This document shows positions 1-7,437 of a stretch of DNA of 18,846 nucleotides, one piece after another. Below the pieces are notes generated by a model. That model had not been told where the DNA came from. It searched no databases and saw only the letters and a list, made by a program, of their open reading frames with translations. The translations under genes were made by a program, and so were the position numbers. The DNA is taken from contig CABQKL010000030.1 in the NCBI GenBank assembly GCA_902464645.1, positions 1 to 18,846 of the forward strand, read 5' to 3'. Positions within the stretch are counted from its first letter, which is position 1. Every line of letters begins with the position of its first letter. This stretch comes from an uncultured Collinsella sp. (GTDB lineage: Bacteria; Actinomycetota; Coriobacteriia; Coriobacteriales; Coriobacteriaceae).

Positions 1-967
1 GTCCTCCATTGCGATCTCGGGTCACACCTCTCCCGACGGCGATGCCCTGGGCTCCGTGTTGGGCCTGGGCCTTTCGCTTATGAAGGTGTTCCCCGACAAG
101 GACATCGCCCTGCTGCTGGCAGACGACGATCCCGTTCCGCGCATCTACCGTTTTATGGAGGGCGCCGATCTGCTGGTGCCGGCATCTGCCTACACCGGCA
201 ACCCGGACCTGTTCATCTCGGTGGACGTGCCGGTCGTCGAGCGCCTCAATAACTCCGCCGAGGTGTTGCGTCGTTCGGCCCACGTGGCGTGCTTTGACCA
301 TCATCCGGCACGCGAGGAGTTTGCCGAGGTCAGCCTTAGGTGTGTCAATGCCGCTGCCTGCGCCATGATCATCGACCGCTTTTTGGCCGATTGTGGCATT
401 ACCGCAAGCGATAGCATCGCGACCTGCCTGCTGTGCGGCCTGGTCACCGATACCGGTCGTTTTCAGTATCAGAACGCCGACGCCGCCGCGTTTCATGCTG
501 CCTCGCGTCTGGTGGCGCACGGTGCCGATCCAGCGCGCGTCGCGCTCGAGGTCTACCAGAGCATGCGTGTCGAGTTCTTGCACCTCAAGTCCATTGTCAT
601 GGGTCGTATCAAGACGGTCGCGCACGGGCGCGTGGCATATAGCTACGCGTACGAAAGTGACCTTAAGGAATGCGGCGTCACCTCTGATGAGTGCGACGGC
701 CTGGTCGATGTGGTGCGCGCGGTGATGGGCGTCGAGGTCTGCCTGTTCCTTAAGGGCATCGAGGGCGATACCAAGGTGCGCGGCAACCTGCGCTCCAAGG
801 GCGATCTTGATGTTTCCGAGATTGCGGCCAACTTTGGCGGAGGTGGGCACCACGCTGCCGCCGGCTTCACCAACGCCGGAACGATTTCCGAGACGCTCAC
901 CGTGGCACTTCCCATGCTGGCCGAGCTGGTAGGGGAGGATCCCGCTTCGGTGACCGTCGAGCTCTAA
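1..967 (+). CDS. nrnA: DHH/DHHA1 phosphoesterase, NrnA-like oligoribonuclease / pAp phosphatase (5' partial)
   Basis: The frame is open from base 2, so the start codon lies before the window; 321 residues are visible. Family members degrade very short RNAs (nanoRNA) from the 3' or 5' end and dephosphorylate pAp in the cytoplasm with Mn2+ or Co2+. The metal-binding DHH-domain motifs are present: HTSPDGDA near the visible N-terminus (nt 23-46), a VDVP aspartate near nt 220-232, and FDHHP near nt 293-307. The DHHA1 substrate-binding motif GGGGHHAAAGF lies near nt 835-867. Only some 15-25 N-terminal residues should be missing compared with typical 310-340 aa members. It ends with TAA 15 bases before truB, so the two are probably co-transcribed. 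In related genomes this gene sits between rbfA/infB and truB, so those genes are expected just upstream. The family is certain; the balance between oligoribonuclease and pAp phosphatase activity cannot be read from sequence. Confidence 0.93.
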   Translation, partial: SSIAISGHTSPDGDALGSVLGLGLSLMKVFPDKDIALLLADDDPVPRIYRFMEGADLLVPASAYTGNPDLFISVDVPVVERLNNSAEVLRRSAHVACFDHHPAREEFAEVSLRCVNAAACAMIIDRFLADCGITASDSIATCLLCGLVTDTGRFQYQNADAAAFHAASRLVAHGADPARVALEVYQSMRVEFLHLKSIVMGRIKTVAHGRVAYSYAYESDLKECGVTSDECDGLVDVVRAVMGVEVCLFLKGIEGDTKVRGNLRSKGDLDVSEIAANFGGGGHHAAAGFTNAGTISETLTVALPMLAELVGEDPASVTVEL

Positions 968-982
968 CTTTTTGGATGGTAC

Positions 983-1915
983 ATGGCTCGTCGTACACCC
1001 TCTCAACTTAATATGCTGCTCGCCGTCGATAAGCCGGTGGGCTGTACGTCCCACGACGTGGTTTCGCAATGCCGACGCGCCCTCCATGAGCGGCGCGTCG
1101 GCCATGCCGGAACGCTCGACCCCATGGCGTCGGGTGTCATGGTGGTGGGCGTGGGCCAGGCAACGCGCCTGCTGGGCATGCTCACGCTCGATACCAAAAG
1201 CTACGTTGCCGACATCTCGTTTGGCGTCGAGACCAATACCGATGATGCGGAGGGCGAGGCCGTCCGCACGGTGCCCGTTGCTGCCGACCTGCGTGATCCG
1301 GCCTATGCCCGCGAGCGCCTGTGCGCCATGCTGGGCCCGCAGATGCAGGTGCCGCCGGCGTTTTCGGCCATTTCGGTCAACGGCGTGCGCGCCTATAAGG
1401 CTGCGCGCGAGGGCAATGCCGTTGAGTTGCCCCCGCGTCCAGTCGAGGTGTACTCCGCCGACCTGATTGCCGTGGGCGGCGAGGGGGACGCTTGCGTCTG
1501 GACCGTGGCATTTTCGGTGAGTAAGGGCACCTATATCCGTGCGCTCGCTCGCGACCTGGGTCGTGCCTGCGACAACGCGGCGCATATTTCCGCACTGCGC
1601 CGTACGGCCTCCGGCGTCGTTTCCATCGGTGCCTGCCATGCGGTCGAGGAGCTTTCTGCCGAGTCCGCTGCTGGCTTTGCCCTGGATCCCATTGCGGCGC
1701 TGGGCGCCACGCGCGTCGACTTGCCAGGCGCTCTTGCCGATGATCTGCTGTGCGGACGTCGTATTCCTATTGAGCGCGCGCTTGGGGGCTTCGATGCGTC
1801 GAAGGCGCCGTTTGCGCTGGTGCTCGATGGCGGGCTCAAGGCGCTCGCCCGTATCGAGGGCGGTCGCTTTGTTATGGAGCACGTCTTTCCGCAGGCGATC
1901 GGCGGTGTTCGATGA
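983..1915 (+). CDS. truB: tRNA pseudouridine(55) synthase TruB
   Basis: The 310-residue product isomerises U55 to pseudouridine in the T-loop of elongator tRNAs. The catalytic motif GHAGTLDP is at residues 40-47, with Asp46 as the expected nucleophile, preceded by the family's N-terminal block LLAVDKPVGCTSHDVV (12-27). The KGTYIRALARDLG block near residues 180-192 matches the conserved 'GTYIRsLarDlG' motif. Length is normal for TruB with a short C-terminal PUA-like extension. The ATG at 983 is used; a second in-frame ATG at 1013 (residue 11) would still keep the whole catalytic domain, and only a weak GGATGG precedes 983. The stop overlaps the ribF start as ATGA, which suggests translational coupling. 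The nrnA-truB-ribF order is common in Gram-positive bacteria. Confidence 0.96.
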   Translation: MARRTPSQLNMLLAVDKPVGCTSHDVVSQCRRALHERRVGHAGTLDPMASGVMVVGVGQATRLLGMLTLDTKSYVADISFGVETNTDDAEGEAVRTVPVAADLRDPAYARERLCAMLGPQMQVPPAFSAISVNGVRAYKAAREGNAVELPPRPVEVYSADLIAVGGEGDACVWTVAFSVSKGTYIRALARDLGRACDNAAHISALRRTASGVVSIGACHAVEELSAESAAGFALDPIAALGATRVDLPGALADDLLCGRRIPIERALGGFDASKAPFALVLDGGLKALARIEGGRFVMEHVFPQAIGGVR

Positions 1916-2919
1916 TGCTGACCTCCCACGAGCTCGCGCGTATCTTTTTCGCGGGCGAGTCGGATGAGGCCCGCATCGTCGCCGCCGATGCATTTGAGGA
2001 TTGCGCGTGCCTGGGCACCGCGTCGATCGCCATCGGCGTGTTCGATGGCGTGCATCGGGGGCATCGCGAACTGATCGACGCGGTCGTTCGCGATGCGCGT
2101 AACCACGGCTGCAAGGCTGTTGTGGTCACCTTCGATCCCGACCCGGACGTGGTGGTGAGCTCTTCGCCCGCTCAAAAATTGATGACGACGTCCGACCGTC
2201 TTCATGCCCTGGCTCTCACCGGGGTCGATGCGGTCGTGGCCGTTCCCTTTACGCCTGCGGTGGCGGCTCTCGACCACTTGGGTTTTCTTGAGCTACTGTC
2301 GCGCGTGGTCGATATCTGCTCGATTCGCGTGGGCAGCGACTTTAGGCTGGGTCGCGGCGGCGCCTCGGGCGTTGCCGAGATGCAGACATGGGGTGCCGAG
2401 CACGGCGTTGACGTCTATGGCCACGAGTTGCTGTGCGTCGAGGGGCAGACGATCTGCGCCACCCGTATTCGCCAGGAGCTGCGCCAGGGTCATGTCGAGC
2501 TTGCCGCTGAGCTGCTCGGCCGCCCGTACATGCTGCGAGGTATTGTTGCCGGCGGTCGTCACCAGGGTTCCGACATGGGTTTTCCTACGGCAAATATTCA
2601 GGTGCCCGAGGGCATTCAGGTGCCTGCCGATGGCGTCTACGAGGGCCTGGTGCTGGTCGACGATACCGTATGGCCTGCCGCTGTCAACGTGGGCCTGCCG
2701 CCGACGTATGCCGACGATGCCGCCTCGGCGCATCTCGAGGCCAATTTGATCGGGTATGCGGGCGACCTGTACGGCGCCTCGGTGTCGCTGGCGTTTACGC
2801 GTTGGCTGCGCCCGTCGCGCGTGTTCGATTCGCTGGACGAGCTTATCGCGACCGTCGAGGGTAATATTGACGATATCCGTCATCATTTGGGTGAGCAGGG
2901 GGTGAGCATCCGTGATTAG
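1912..2919 (+). CDS. ribF: bifunctional riboflavin kinase / FAD synthetase
   Basis: This 335-residue enzyme phosphorylates riboflavin to FMN and adenylates FMN to FAD. The N-terminal nucleotidyltransferase domain has GVFDGVHRGH (residues 42-51), including the HxGH signature H48-R49-G50-H51, and CATRIR (182-187) matches the family's 'SSTRIR' block. The C-terminal riboflavin kinase domain starts near residue 203 (GRPYMLRG) and carries GFPTAN (223-228), the flavin/ATP-binding motif. The first 30 residues before the catalytic core are somewhat longer than in many RibF proteins. The ATG at 1912 overlaps the truB stop by 4 nt; an adjacent ATG at 1915 is also possible. The 3' end overlaps dnaG by 8 nt, so four genes appear to be translated from one message. 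Confidence 0.96.
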   Translation: MMLTSHELARIFFAGESDEARIVAADAFEDCACLGTASIAIGVFDGVHRGHRELIDAVVRDARNHGCKAVVVTFDPDPDVVVSSSPAQKLMTTSDRLHALALTGVDAVVAVPFTPAVAALDHLGFLELLSRVVDICSIRVGSDFRLGRGGASGVAEMQTWGAEHGVDVYGHELLCVEGQTICATRIRQELRQGHVELAAELLGRPYMLRGIVAGGRHQGSDMGFPTANIQVPEGIQVPADGVYEGLVLVDDTVWPAAVNVGLPPTYADDAASAHLEANLIGYAGDLYGASVSLAFTRWLRPSRVFDSLDELIATVEGNIDDIRHHLGEQGVSIRD

Positions 2920-5026
2920 CGATGAGGAAAAAGACCAGGTGCGCGCTGCGTCCGATCTGGTTGCCATCGTGCAGGAAACGGTTGAGCTCAAGCCCCGCGG
3001 CCATGAGTTTTGGGGTTGCTGCCCCTTCCATGGCGAAAAGACCCCGTCGTTTCACATTATCCCCGCCACGCAGGTGTGGCATTGCTTTGGCTGTGGTGAG
3101 GGCGGCGACGTCTTCACCTATATCATGAAGCGCGAGAACCTGAGCTTTCCCGAGTCGATTCGCTACCTGGCCGACCGTGCCGGCATTGAGCTGCACGATA
3201 CCGGCGCCTATCGCGAGCGCGGCACCAAGCGCGCCCGCATCTATGACCTGTGTGCCAAAACCGCCCAGTTCTATCACACCATGCTTATGCGCGGTAAGGA
3301 CAGCCGTCCGCGCGAGTACTTTGCGAGCCGCGGTATGGGTGGTGACGTCTGCCGCCGCTACTGCCTGGGCTTTGCGCCGGGTCGCAACATGCTGGTGTCG
3401 CATCTGTCGCAGGCGGGCTTTACCCCGCAGGAGATGATCGACGCCAACGTGGCCGTGAGCCGTGGGCGAGGGCAGCTTGCCGACCGTTTTTACGACCGCG
3501 TGATGTTTCCCATCTTTGACGAGCAGGGTCATAACATCGCCTTTGGCGGGCGCATTATGGGCGACGGCCAGCCGAAGTACCTCAACACCGCCGAGACGAG
3601 CGTGTTCCATAAAAAGCGAAACCTCTACGGCTTTAACTGGGCCAAGGAGTTTATCGTCGCGCAGGATACCGCCATTGTGGTGGAGGGATATACCGACTGC
3701 ATCGCCTGCTGGGAGGCGGGGATTAAAAACGTCGTCGCCACGCTGGGCACGGCGCTGACGGAACATCATGTAAAGACGCTCACTCGTTTTGCCAAGCGCA
3801 TCGTGTATATGTTCGACGGCGATGCCGCCGGTCAAAAGGCCGCTCGCCGCGCGATTCAGTTTATCGAGCAGGATTCGATGGACCTGCGCTGCGTGGTGCT
3901 TCCCGACGGCAACGACCCCATGGAGTTCATCACGGCGCATGGCGGCGAGGCACTGCAGGCACGTATCGACGCCGCCGAACCCCTCATGGACTTTGTGTAC
4001 CGCTCACTGCAGGAGTCGAGCGACATTACCACGCCGGGCGGTCGTGCCAAAGCGCTTGAGGATGCGCTGACGCTTATCTATCCGCTGCGCGATAGCTACA
4101 TGATCGATACGTACTTTATCCAGATTGCCGACCTGCTGGGGTTGGACTTGGACACGGTGCGTTCGAGCTCGGGCCGCGTGTTTCGCGATGTTGCCAAGCG
4201 CGAGGATGCCGAGCGTCGTCGCGAGCAGAATTACGAGCGCCAGCGGGCGCAGGCCGAGCGCGCGGGCAGCGCGGGCGGTCGGGCGTCTGGTTCGCAGGGG
4301 ACGTCTCGCGGCGCCTGGGCGTCGGGGGCGACGCCTCCGGTGTCCACGCCGGTCGAGGAAGAGCCGTACGACTATGTGCCGCTCGAGGCTTACGGGGCCG
4401 CGCCGGTCGAGGTCGTTGATGACATGCCTCCGATCGATGTGCCGGTTGGGCTGGATGGCGCGGCGCCGGTAGCCGATGCAACGGGCGCGCCCACGGCACC
4501 GACGATGCCGATCGTGCTGACCGACCTGGAGCGAAAGTCTTTGGCGGGGGAGCGCGAGCTGCTGACGATGCTCACGAGCTACCCCGACCTGTTCCGCACG
4601 TATGCCGACCGCATCTGCTCGATCGAGTGGGTGGATCCGCGCCACGAGTCCATCGCGTGGGCCGTGCTCGCGACGCCGCCGGGCACCGACCCCACGGCGT
4701 GCATGGATGCGGCGCGCGCGGTGTGTCCCGAGGCAGCGTCGCTTGTCAGCGCCGGGCGCATTTCGTCGACGAGCAAGCACCCGACCGAGACGAACATCGT
4801 GTTTATGCTTGATACCCTCGAGATCTACACCATCAAGCGCCGCATGCGCGCCGCACAGGCCAAGCTTCGCCAGGACCGGTCGCTCGACGATGAGGCACGC
4901 CGTGTGCTGACGATGCAGGCGATGCAAGATTCTCAGCGCCAGCGCGAGCTCCAAAAGTCGATCGGCGGCGTGGCAGACCCGTTCCGTTTGATCGGTTTGG
5001 AGACCGCGGACGCCGACCAGGCCTAG
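2912..5026 (+). CDS. dnaG: DNA primase DnaG
   Basis: The 704-residue primase makes RNA primers at the replication fork and binds the DnaB helicase through its C-terminus. The N-terminal CHC2 zinc finger has ligands C37, H40, C58 and C61 (CPFHGEKTPSF then CFGCGEGGD). The TOPRIM domain has VVEGYTD (256-262, Glu258) and FDGDAAG (301-307, Asp302/Asp304), the expected metal-binding acidic residues. A low-complexity Ala/Gly/Pro/acidic linker spans about residues 420-535 before the C-terminal helicase-interacting region, which starts near LTDLERKSLAGERELL. The linker makes the protein longer than the roughly 580-640 aa of well-studied primases. The start is a GTG inside the end of ribF (8-nt overlap), with AGGGGGTG a few bases upstream as ribosome binding site. 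It is followed directly by rpoD, as in the classic dnaG-rpoD pairing, but without rpsU. Confidence 0.97.
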   Translation: MISDEEKDQVRAASDLVAIVQETVELKPRGHEFWGCCPFHGEKTPSFHIIPATQVWHCFGCGEGGDVFTYIMKRENLSFPESIRYLADRAGIELHDTGAYRERGTKRARIYDLCAKTAQFYHTMLMRGKDSRPREYFASRGMGGDVCRRYCLGFAPGRNMLVSHLSQAGFTPQEMIDANVAVSRGRGQLADRFYDRVMFPIFDEQGHNIAFGGRIMGDGQPKYLNTAETSVFHKKRNLYGFNWAKEFIVAQDTAIVVEGYTDCIACWEAGIKNVVATLGTALTEHHVKTLTRFAKRIVYMFDGDAAGQKAARRAIQFIEQDSMDLRCVVLPDGNDPMEFITAHGGEALQARIDAAEPLMDFVYRSLQESSDITTPGGRAKALEDALTLIYPLRDSYMIDTYFIQIADLLGLDLDTVRSSSGRVFRDVAKREDAERRREQNYERQRAQAERAGSAGGRASGSQGTSRGAWASGATPPVSTPVEEEPYDYVPLEAYGAAPVEVVDDMPPIDVPVGLDGAAPVADATGAPTAPTMPIVLTDLERKSLAGERELLTMLTSYPDLFRTYADRICSIEWVDPRHESIAWAVLATPPGTDPTACMDAARAVCPEAASLVSAGRISSTSKHPTETNIVFMLDTLEIYTIKRRMRAAQAKLRQDRSLDDEARRVLTMQAMQDSQRQRELQKSIGGVADPFRLIGLETADADQA

Positions 5027-5072
5027 ATGTTGTGGTCAACCAGCGTATTCGCGCCTATATCCAGTCTGAATT

Positions 5073-5104
5073 TTGGGTATAGACGCCAATGTGTGTGCTA
5101 AAGT
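5073..5104 (+). promoter_or_regulatory. candidate promoter for rpoD (extended -10)
   Basis: The 110-base gap between dnaG and rpoD contains TGC-TAAAGT at 5096-5104, an extended -10 element 32 bases before the chosen start codon. No good -35 lies 16-18 bases upstream; TTGGGT at 5073 is too far away. A second -10-like TATAGA is at 5078-5083. I see no terminator hairpin after dnaG, so read-through from the upstream operon is also likely. Confidence 0.4.
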
Positions 5105-5136
5105 AATGAGTCCTGTGGACTATGAAGGGAGAATCT

Positions 5137-6483
5137 GTGCCAAAAAAGAGTGAGAGCACGGGTACTGGGCTGGAATCCTACGTTGCAAAGCTCATGGGCA
5201 ACGGCTCAAACAGGACTTCGGTAACCGAGGACGAGATTCAGGTCGCCCTGAAGGATATCGATGTGTCTGACGAGCAGCTCAACGCGGTGTATTCCGCGCT
5301 GCGCAACAGCGGCATCCAGATTATCTCCGCGAGCGGAAACGACGACGCCCCCATAGACGTCGACGATGACGATAACGATAGCGATACCGACGATTTTGAT
5401 GACGACGAGCACGATTCCGGCTCGCTCGACGATCACGAGCTTAAGATGGCCCGTCAGGCCGACGCTGAGATGGGTTCTTCCAAGAGCAAGAAGAAGCGCA
5501 CCGTGCGCACGTCCCGTTCGCGTTCGCGCGTGCGTGGCATCGATGCCTCCACGGTGATGCTGACCGGCGACCCGGTTCGTATGTACCTTAAGGAGATCGG
5601 TAAGGTCGACCTGCTGACCGCCTCCGAAGAGGTCGATCTGGCTATGAAGATCGAGGCCGGTCTCGATGCCACCGAGAAGCTCGAGGCCGCCGATGCGGGC
5701 GAGATCGAGCTCACCCGCGCCGAGATGCGTCGCCTGACCCGTATCGAGAACGTCGGTCTCGAGGCCAAGCAGGCGCTCATCAGCGCCAACCTGCGCCTGG
5801 TCGTCTCCATCGCCAAGCGCTATGTCGGTCGCGGCATGCTGTTCCTGGACCTGATCCAGGAGGGCAACCTCGGTCTGATTCGCGCCGTCGAGAAGTTCGA
5901 CTACCAGAAGGGCTTTAAGTTCTCCACGTACGCCACGTGGTGGATCCGTCAGGCCATTACGCGCGCTATTGCCGACCAGGCCCGTACTATCCGTATTCCC
6001 GTGCACATGGTCGAGACCATCAACAAGCTCGTCCGCGTGCAGCGCCAGCTCCTTCAGGACCTGGGTCGCGACCCGACCCCTGAGGAGATCGGTGCCGAGA
6101 TGGACATGAGCGCCGACCGCGTCCGCGAGATCCAGAAGATCTCGCAGGAGCCCGTGTCGCTCGAGACCCCCATCGGCGAGGAAGAGGATTCTCAGCTGGG
6201 CGACTTCATCGAGGACTCCCAGGCCATCGTTCCGCCCGATGCGGCCAGCTTCTCCATGCTGCAGGAGCAGCTCACCCAGGTGCTCGATTCGCTTGCCGAT
6301 CGTGAGCGCAAGGTTATCGAGCTGCGCTTTGGCCTTGTCGACGGACATCCCCGTACGCTCGAGGAAGTCGGCCGCGAGTTTGGTGTCACGCGCGAGCGCA
6401 TCCGCCAGATTGAGTCCAAGACCCTGGCCAAGCTCCGCCATCCCAGCCGTAGCAGCAAGCTGAAGGACTATATTGAGTCTTAA
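5137..6483 (+). CDS. rpoD: primary RNA polymerase sigma factor (SigA/RpoD)
   Basis: The housekeeping sigma factor directs RNA polymerase to -10/-35 promoters. Numbered from GTG 5137 it has 448 residues. A region 1.1-like domain lies near residues 14-66. It is followed by a strongly acidic Asp-rich stretch (about 69-100), a basic Lys/Arg/Ser stretch (about 115-135), region 1.2 (GDPVRMYLKEIG, 144-155), region 2 (about 214-285, with the -10 recognition helix FSTYATWWIRQAITRAI), region 3, and region 4 with the -35 helix-turn-helix TLEEVGREFGVTRERIRQIE (407-426). An in-frame ATG at 5122 would add five residues, but AAGGGAG (5125-5131) lies inside that extension and is ideally placed 5 bases before GTG 5137, so GTG is preferred. 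The acidic/basic N-terminal tracts are typical of Actinobacterial SigA. A strong terminator follows the stop. Confidence 0.97.
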   Translation: MPKKSESTGTGLESYVAKLMGNGSNRTSVTEDEIQVALKDIDVSDEQLNAVYSALRNSGIQIISASGNDDAPIDVDDDDNDSDTDDFDDDEHDSGSLDDHELKMARQADAEMGSSKSKKKRTVRTSRSRSRVRGIDASTVMLTGDPVRMYLKEIGKVDLLTASEEVDLAMKIEAGLDATEKLEAADAGEIELTRAEMRRLTRIENVGLEAKQALISANLRLVVSIAKRYVGRGMLFLDLIQEGNLGLIRAVEKFDYQKGFKFSTYATWWIRQAITRAIADQARTIRIPVHMVETINKLVRVQRQLLQDLGRDPTPEEIGAEMDMSADRVREIQKISQEPVSLETPIGEEEDSQLGDFIEDSQAIVPPDAASFSMLQEQLTQVLDSLADRERKVIELRFGLVDGHPRTLEEVGREFGVTRERIRQIESKTLAKLRHPSRSSKLKDYIES

Positions 6484-6496
6484 CCTCGCAAGCAAG

Positions 6497-6533
6497 AAGC
6501 GCCCTCAAGCACATCCGCTTGAGGGCGCTTTCA
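6497..6533 (+). terminator. Rho-independent terminator after rpoD
   Basis: A perfect 14-bp stem, AAGCGCCCTCAAGC (6497-6510) with its complement at 6517-6530, closes a 6-base loop (ACATCC) and ends in a short T run. It begins 13 bases after the rpoD stop codon and should insulate rpoD from the tRNA genes. Confidence 0.9.
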
Positions 6534-6543
6534 TGTAGTTGTC

Positions 6544-6583
6544 GGGGACGTTCTTGAATGACTGGTCGTTTAAGAACGTTCCC
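6544..6583. repeat. REP-like imperfect inverted repeat in the rpoD-tRNA spacer
   Basis: GGGGACGTTCTT (6544-6555) and AAGAACGTTCCC (6572-6583) form a 12-bp stem with one G-T wobble around a 16-base loop. There is no T run, so it is not a standard terminator. The short direct repeat AATGACT(A)GGTCG occurs inside the loop (6557-6568) and again just outside the hairpin (6584-6596). The arrangement resembles intergenic palindromic repeats dispersed in bacterial genomes, but only one copy is visible here, so that assignment is an inference. Confidence 0.5.
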
Positions 6584-6617
6584 AATGACTAGGTCGGAAA
6601 ATTTCTTAAAAAAGTTC

Positions 6618-6645
6618 TTGCCCTGAGCTGATTCGTCCGTATAAT
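6618..6645 (+). promoter_or_regulatory. Sigma-A promoter of the tRNA-Asn pair
   Basis: TATAAT at 6640-6645 is a perfect -10. TTGCCC at 6618-6623 matches four of six -35 positions, with a 16-base spacer. Transcription would start near 6652, about 24 bases before the mature tRNA. It is the best consensus promoter in the window, as expected for stable RNA. Confidence 0.8.
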
Positions 6646-6675
6646 AAACTTCGTTGCTTGAGAGCACGCATCTAT

Positions 6676-6750
6676 TCCTCGGTAGCTCAATGGTAGAGCA
6701 CGCGGCTGTTAACCGCGCTGTTGTAGGTTCGAGTCCTACCCGGGGAGCCA
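6676..6750 (+). tRNA. tRNA-Asn (anticodon GTT), copy 1
   Basis: The 75-base sequence folds as a full cloverleaf. The acceptor stem TCCTCGG/CCGGGGA has one T-G wobble, the D-stem is GCTC/GAGC, and the anticodon stem is CGCGG/CCGCG around loop CTGTTAA. The T-stem is GTAGG/CCTAC around TTCGAGT. The discriminator is G and the CCA end is encoded. The anticodon GTT reads both Asn codons. It is identical to copy 2. Confidence 0.97.
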
Positions 6751-6758
6751 GAATTTTC

Positions 6759-6778
6759 AGCCCTTTTCGTTGGGCTTT
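6759..6778 (+). terminator. Weak hairpin between the two tRNA-Asn genes
   Basis: AGCCC (6759-6763) pairs with GGGCT (6772-6776) around an 8-base loop and is followed by TTT. The 5-bp stem is short for an efficient terminator. It may act as a partial terminator or processing signal in the dicistronic tRNA transcript. Confidence 0.35.
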
Positions 6779-6783
6779 TAAAT

Positions 6784-6858
6784 TCCTCGGTAGCTCAATG
6801 GTAGAGCACGCGGCTGTTAACCGCGCTGTTGTAGGTTCGAGTCCTACCCGGGGAGCCA
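6784..6858 (+). tRNA. tRNA-Asn (anticodon GTT), copy 2
   Basis: This is base-for-base identical to the copy starting at 6676 and has the same cloverleaf and encoded CCA. The exact identity covers 78 bases (6674-6751 against 6782-6859), with 30 bases between the blocks, so it is a tandem duplication or a homogenised pair. It has no promoter of its own and is probably co-transcribed from 6640 and ended by the terminator at 6865. Confidence 0.97.
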
Positions 6859-6864
6859 GGTTGT

Positions 6865-6894
6865 AAAACCCGTCGCTTATGCGGCGGGTTTTTT
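6865..6894 (+). terminator. Rho-independent terminator after the tRNA genes
   Basis: AAAACCCGTCGC (6865-6876) pairs with GCGGCGGGTTTT (6881-6892) with one T-G wobble and a TTAT loop, followed by more Ts. It starts 7 bases after the second tRNA. Confidence 0.9.
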
Positions 6895-6908
6895 CATGCC
6901 GCGATCGC

Positions 6909-6920
6909 CGTTCGCGAACG
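6909..6920. promoter_or_regulatory. 12-bp perfect palindrome, possible operator
   Basis: CGTTCGCGAACG is a perfect dyad between the tRNA terminator and the asp23 promoter candidate, about 70 bases upstream of the -10. It is the right size for a dimeric regulator site. The half-site order is the reverse of the GAAC-GTTC LexA box of Gram-positive bacteria, and I cannot name a binding protein. Confidence 0.25.
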
Positions 6921-6988
6921 TTACCATATCAACATTTCGTGTCGAGGATGTAATCCCGAGGCCCGCCACCTCAACATGGCGCGGTCGT

Positions 6989-6996
6989 TGTAGAAT
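6989..6996 (+). promoter_or_regulatory. candidate -10 element of the asp23 operon
   Basis: TAGAAT at 6991-6996 is preceded directly by TTG and lies 57 bases before the asp23 start. No convincing -35 is visible. It resembles the -10 elements upstream of acpP and rpmF. A promoter is expected here because a strong terminator lies just upstream. Confidence 0.5.
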
Positions 6997-7053
6997 ATTG
7001 CAATGATTGCTCCCACGACATGGTGCCGCGAGCACCAAGAAAAGGAGATTCTT

Positions 7054-7410
7054 GTGTCTGAGACCATTAACGGCAGCCTGAGCGTCTCGAACGACGTTAT
7101 TGCCGATATTGCCGGTTATGCCGCGATGACGTGCTATGGCGTTGTCGGTATGGCTGAGCAGCTCCAGGGCGCCGAGAGCGTGCGCCTGCTTGCCGGTCAG
7201 CGCCTCCGTAAGGGCGTGCTTGTGTCCGCCGACGAGAACGGCCTTACGGTCGATCTTCACGTCGTGCTCGAGAACGGCGTCAACATGAAGTCCGTCTGCC
7301 ACAATCTTTCGAGCTCCGTTGCCTTCACTCTGCAGGAGATCGCCCAGATCGATCCCGCCAGCCTTAAGATCGGCATCCATATCAACGCGCTCAAGAGCCG
7401 TCTGAACTAG
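7054..7410 (+). CDS. asp23: Asp23/Gls24 family envelope stress protein
   Basis: The 118-residue protein (from GTG 7054) belongs to the Asp23/Gls24 (YloU) family. These are small proteins that in Gram-positive bacteria associate with membrane-anchored partners or with cell-envelope homeostasis. The family pattern is visible: an N-terminal block near residues 5-30 (GSLSVSNDVIADIAGYAAMTCYGVVGM), a DLHVVLENGVNMKSVCHNL stretch in the middle, and a C-terminal KIGIHINALKS. There is no signal peptide or membrane helix. The frame extends up to an ATG at 7003, but AAAAGGAGA (7040-7048) sits just before GTG 7054, and the extension looks non-homologous. It precedes fakA by 27 bases, the same pairing as yloU-yloV in Bacillus. 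The exact role in this organism is unknown. Confidence 0.9.
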   Translation: MSETINGSLSVSNDVIADIAGYAAMTCYGVVGMAEQLQGAESVRLLAGQRLRKGVLVSADENGLTVDLHVVLENGVNMKSVCHNLSSSVAFTLQEIAQIDPASLKIGIHINALKSRLN

Positions 7411-7437
7411 CATCCGAAAACGGAGATTCAAATACCC

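Noticed and set aside
6654..6866. Small protein of 70 codons across the tRNA pair
   Set aside because: It reads straight through two perfect tRNA cloverleafs and repeats itself because the tRNAs are identical.
6909..6920. LexA (SOS) box in CGTTCGCGAACG
   Set aside because: The Gram-positive box has GAAC first and GTTC second with four bases between; here the order is inverted and the spacing is two.
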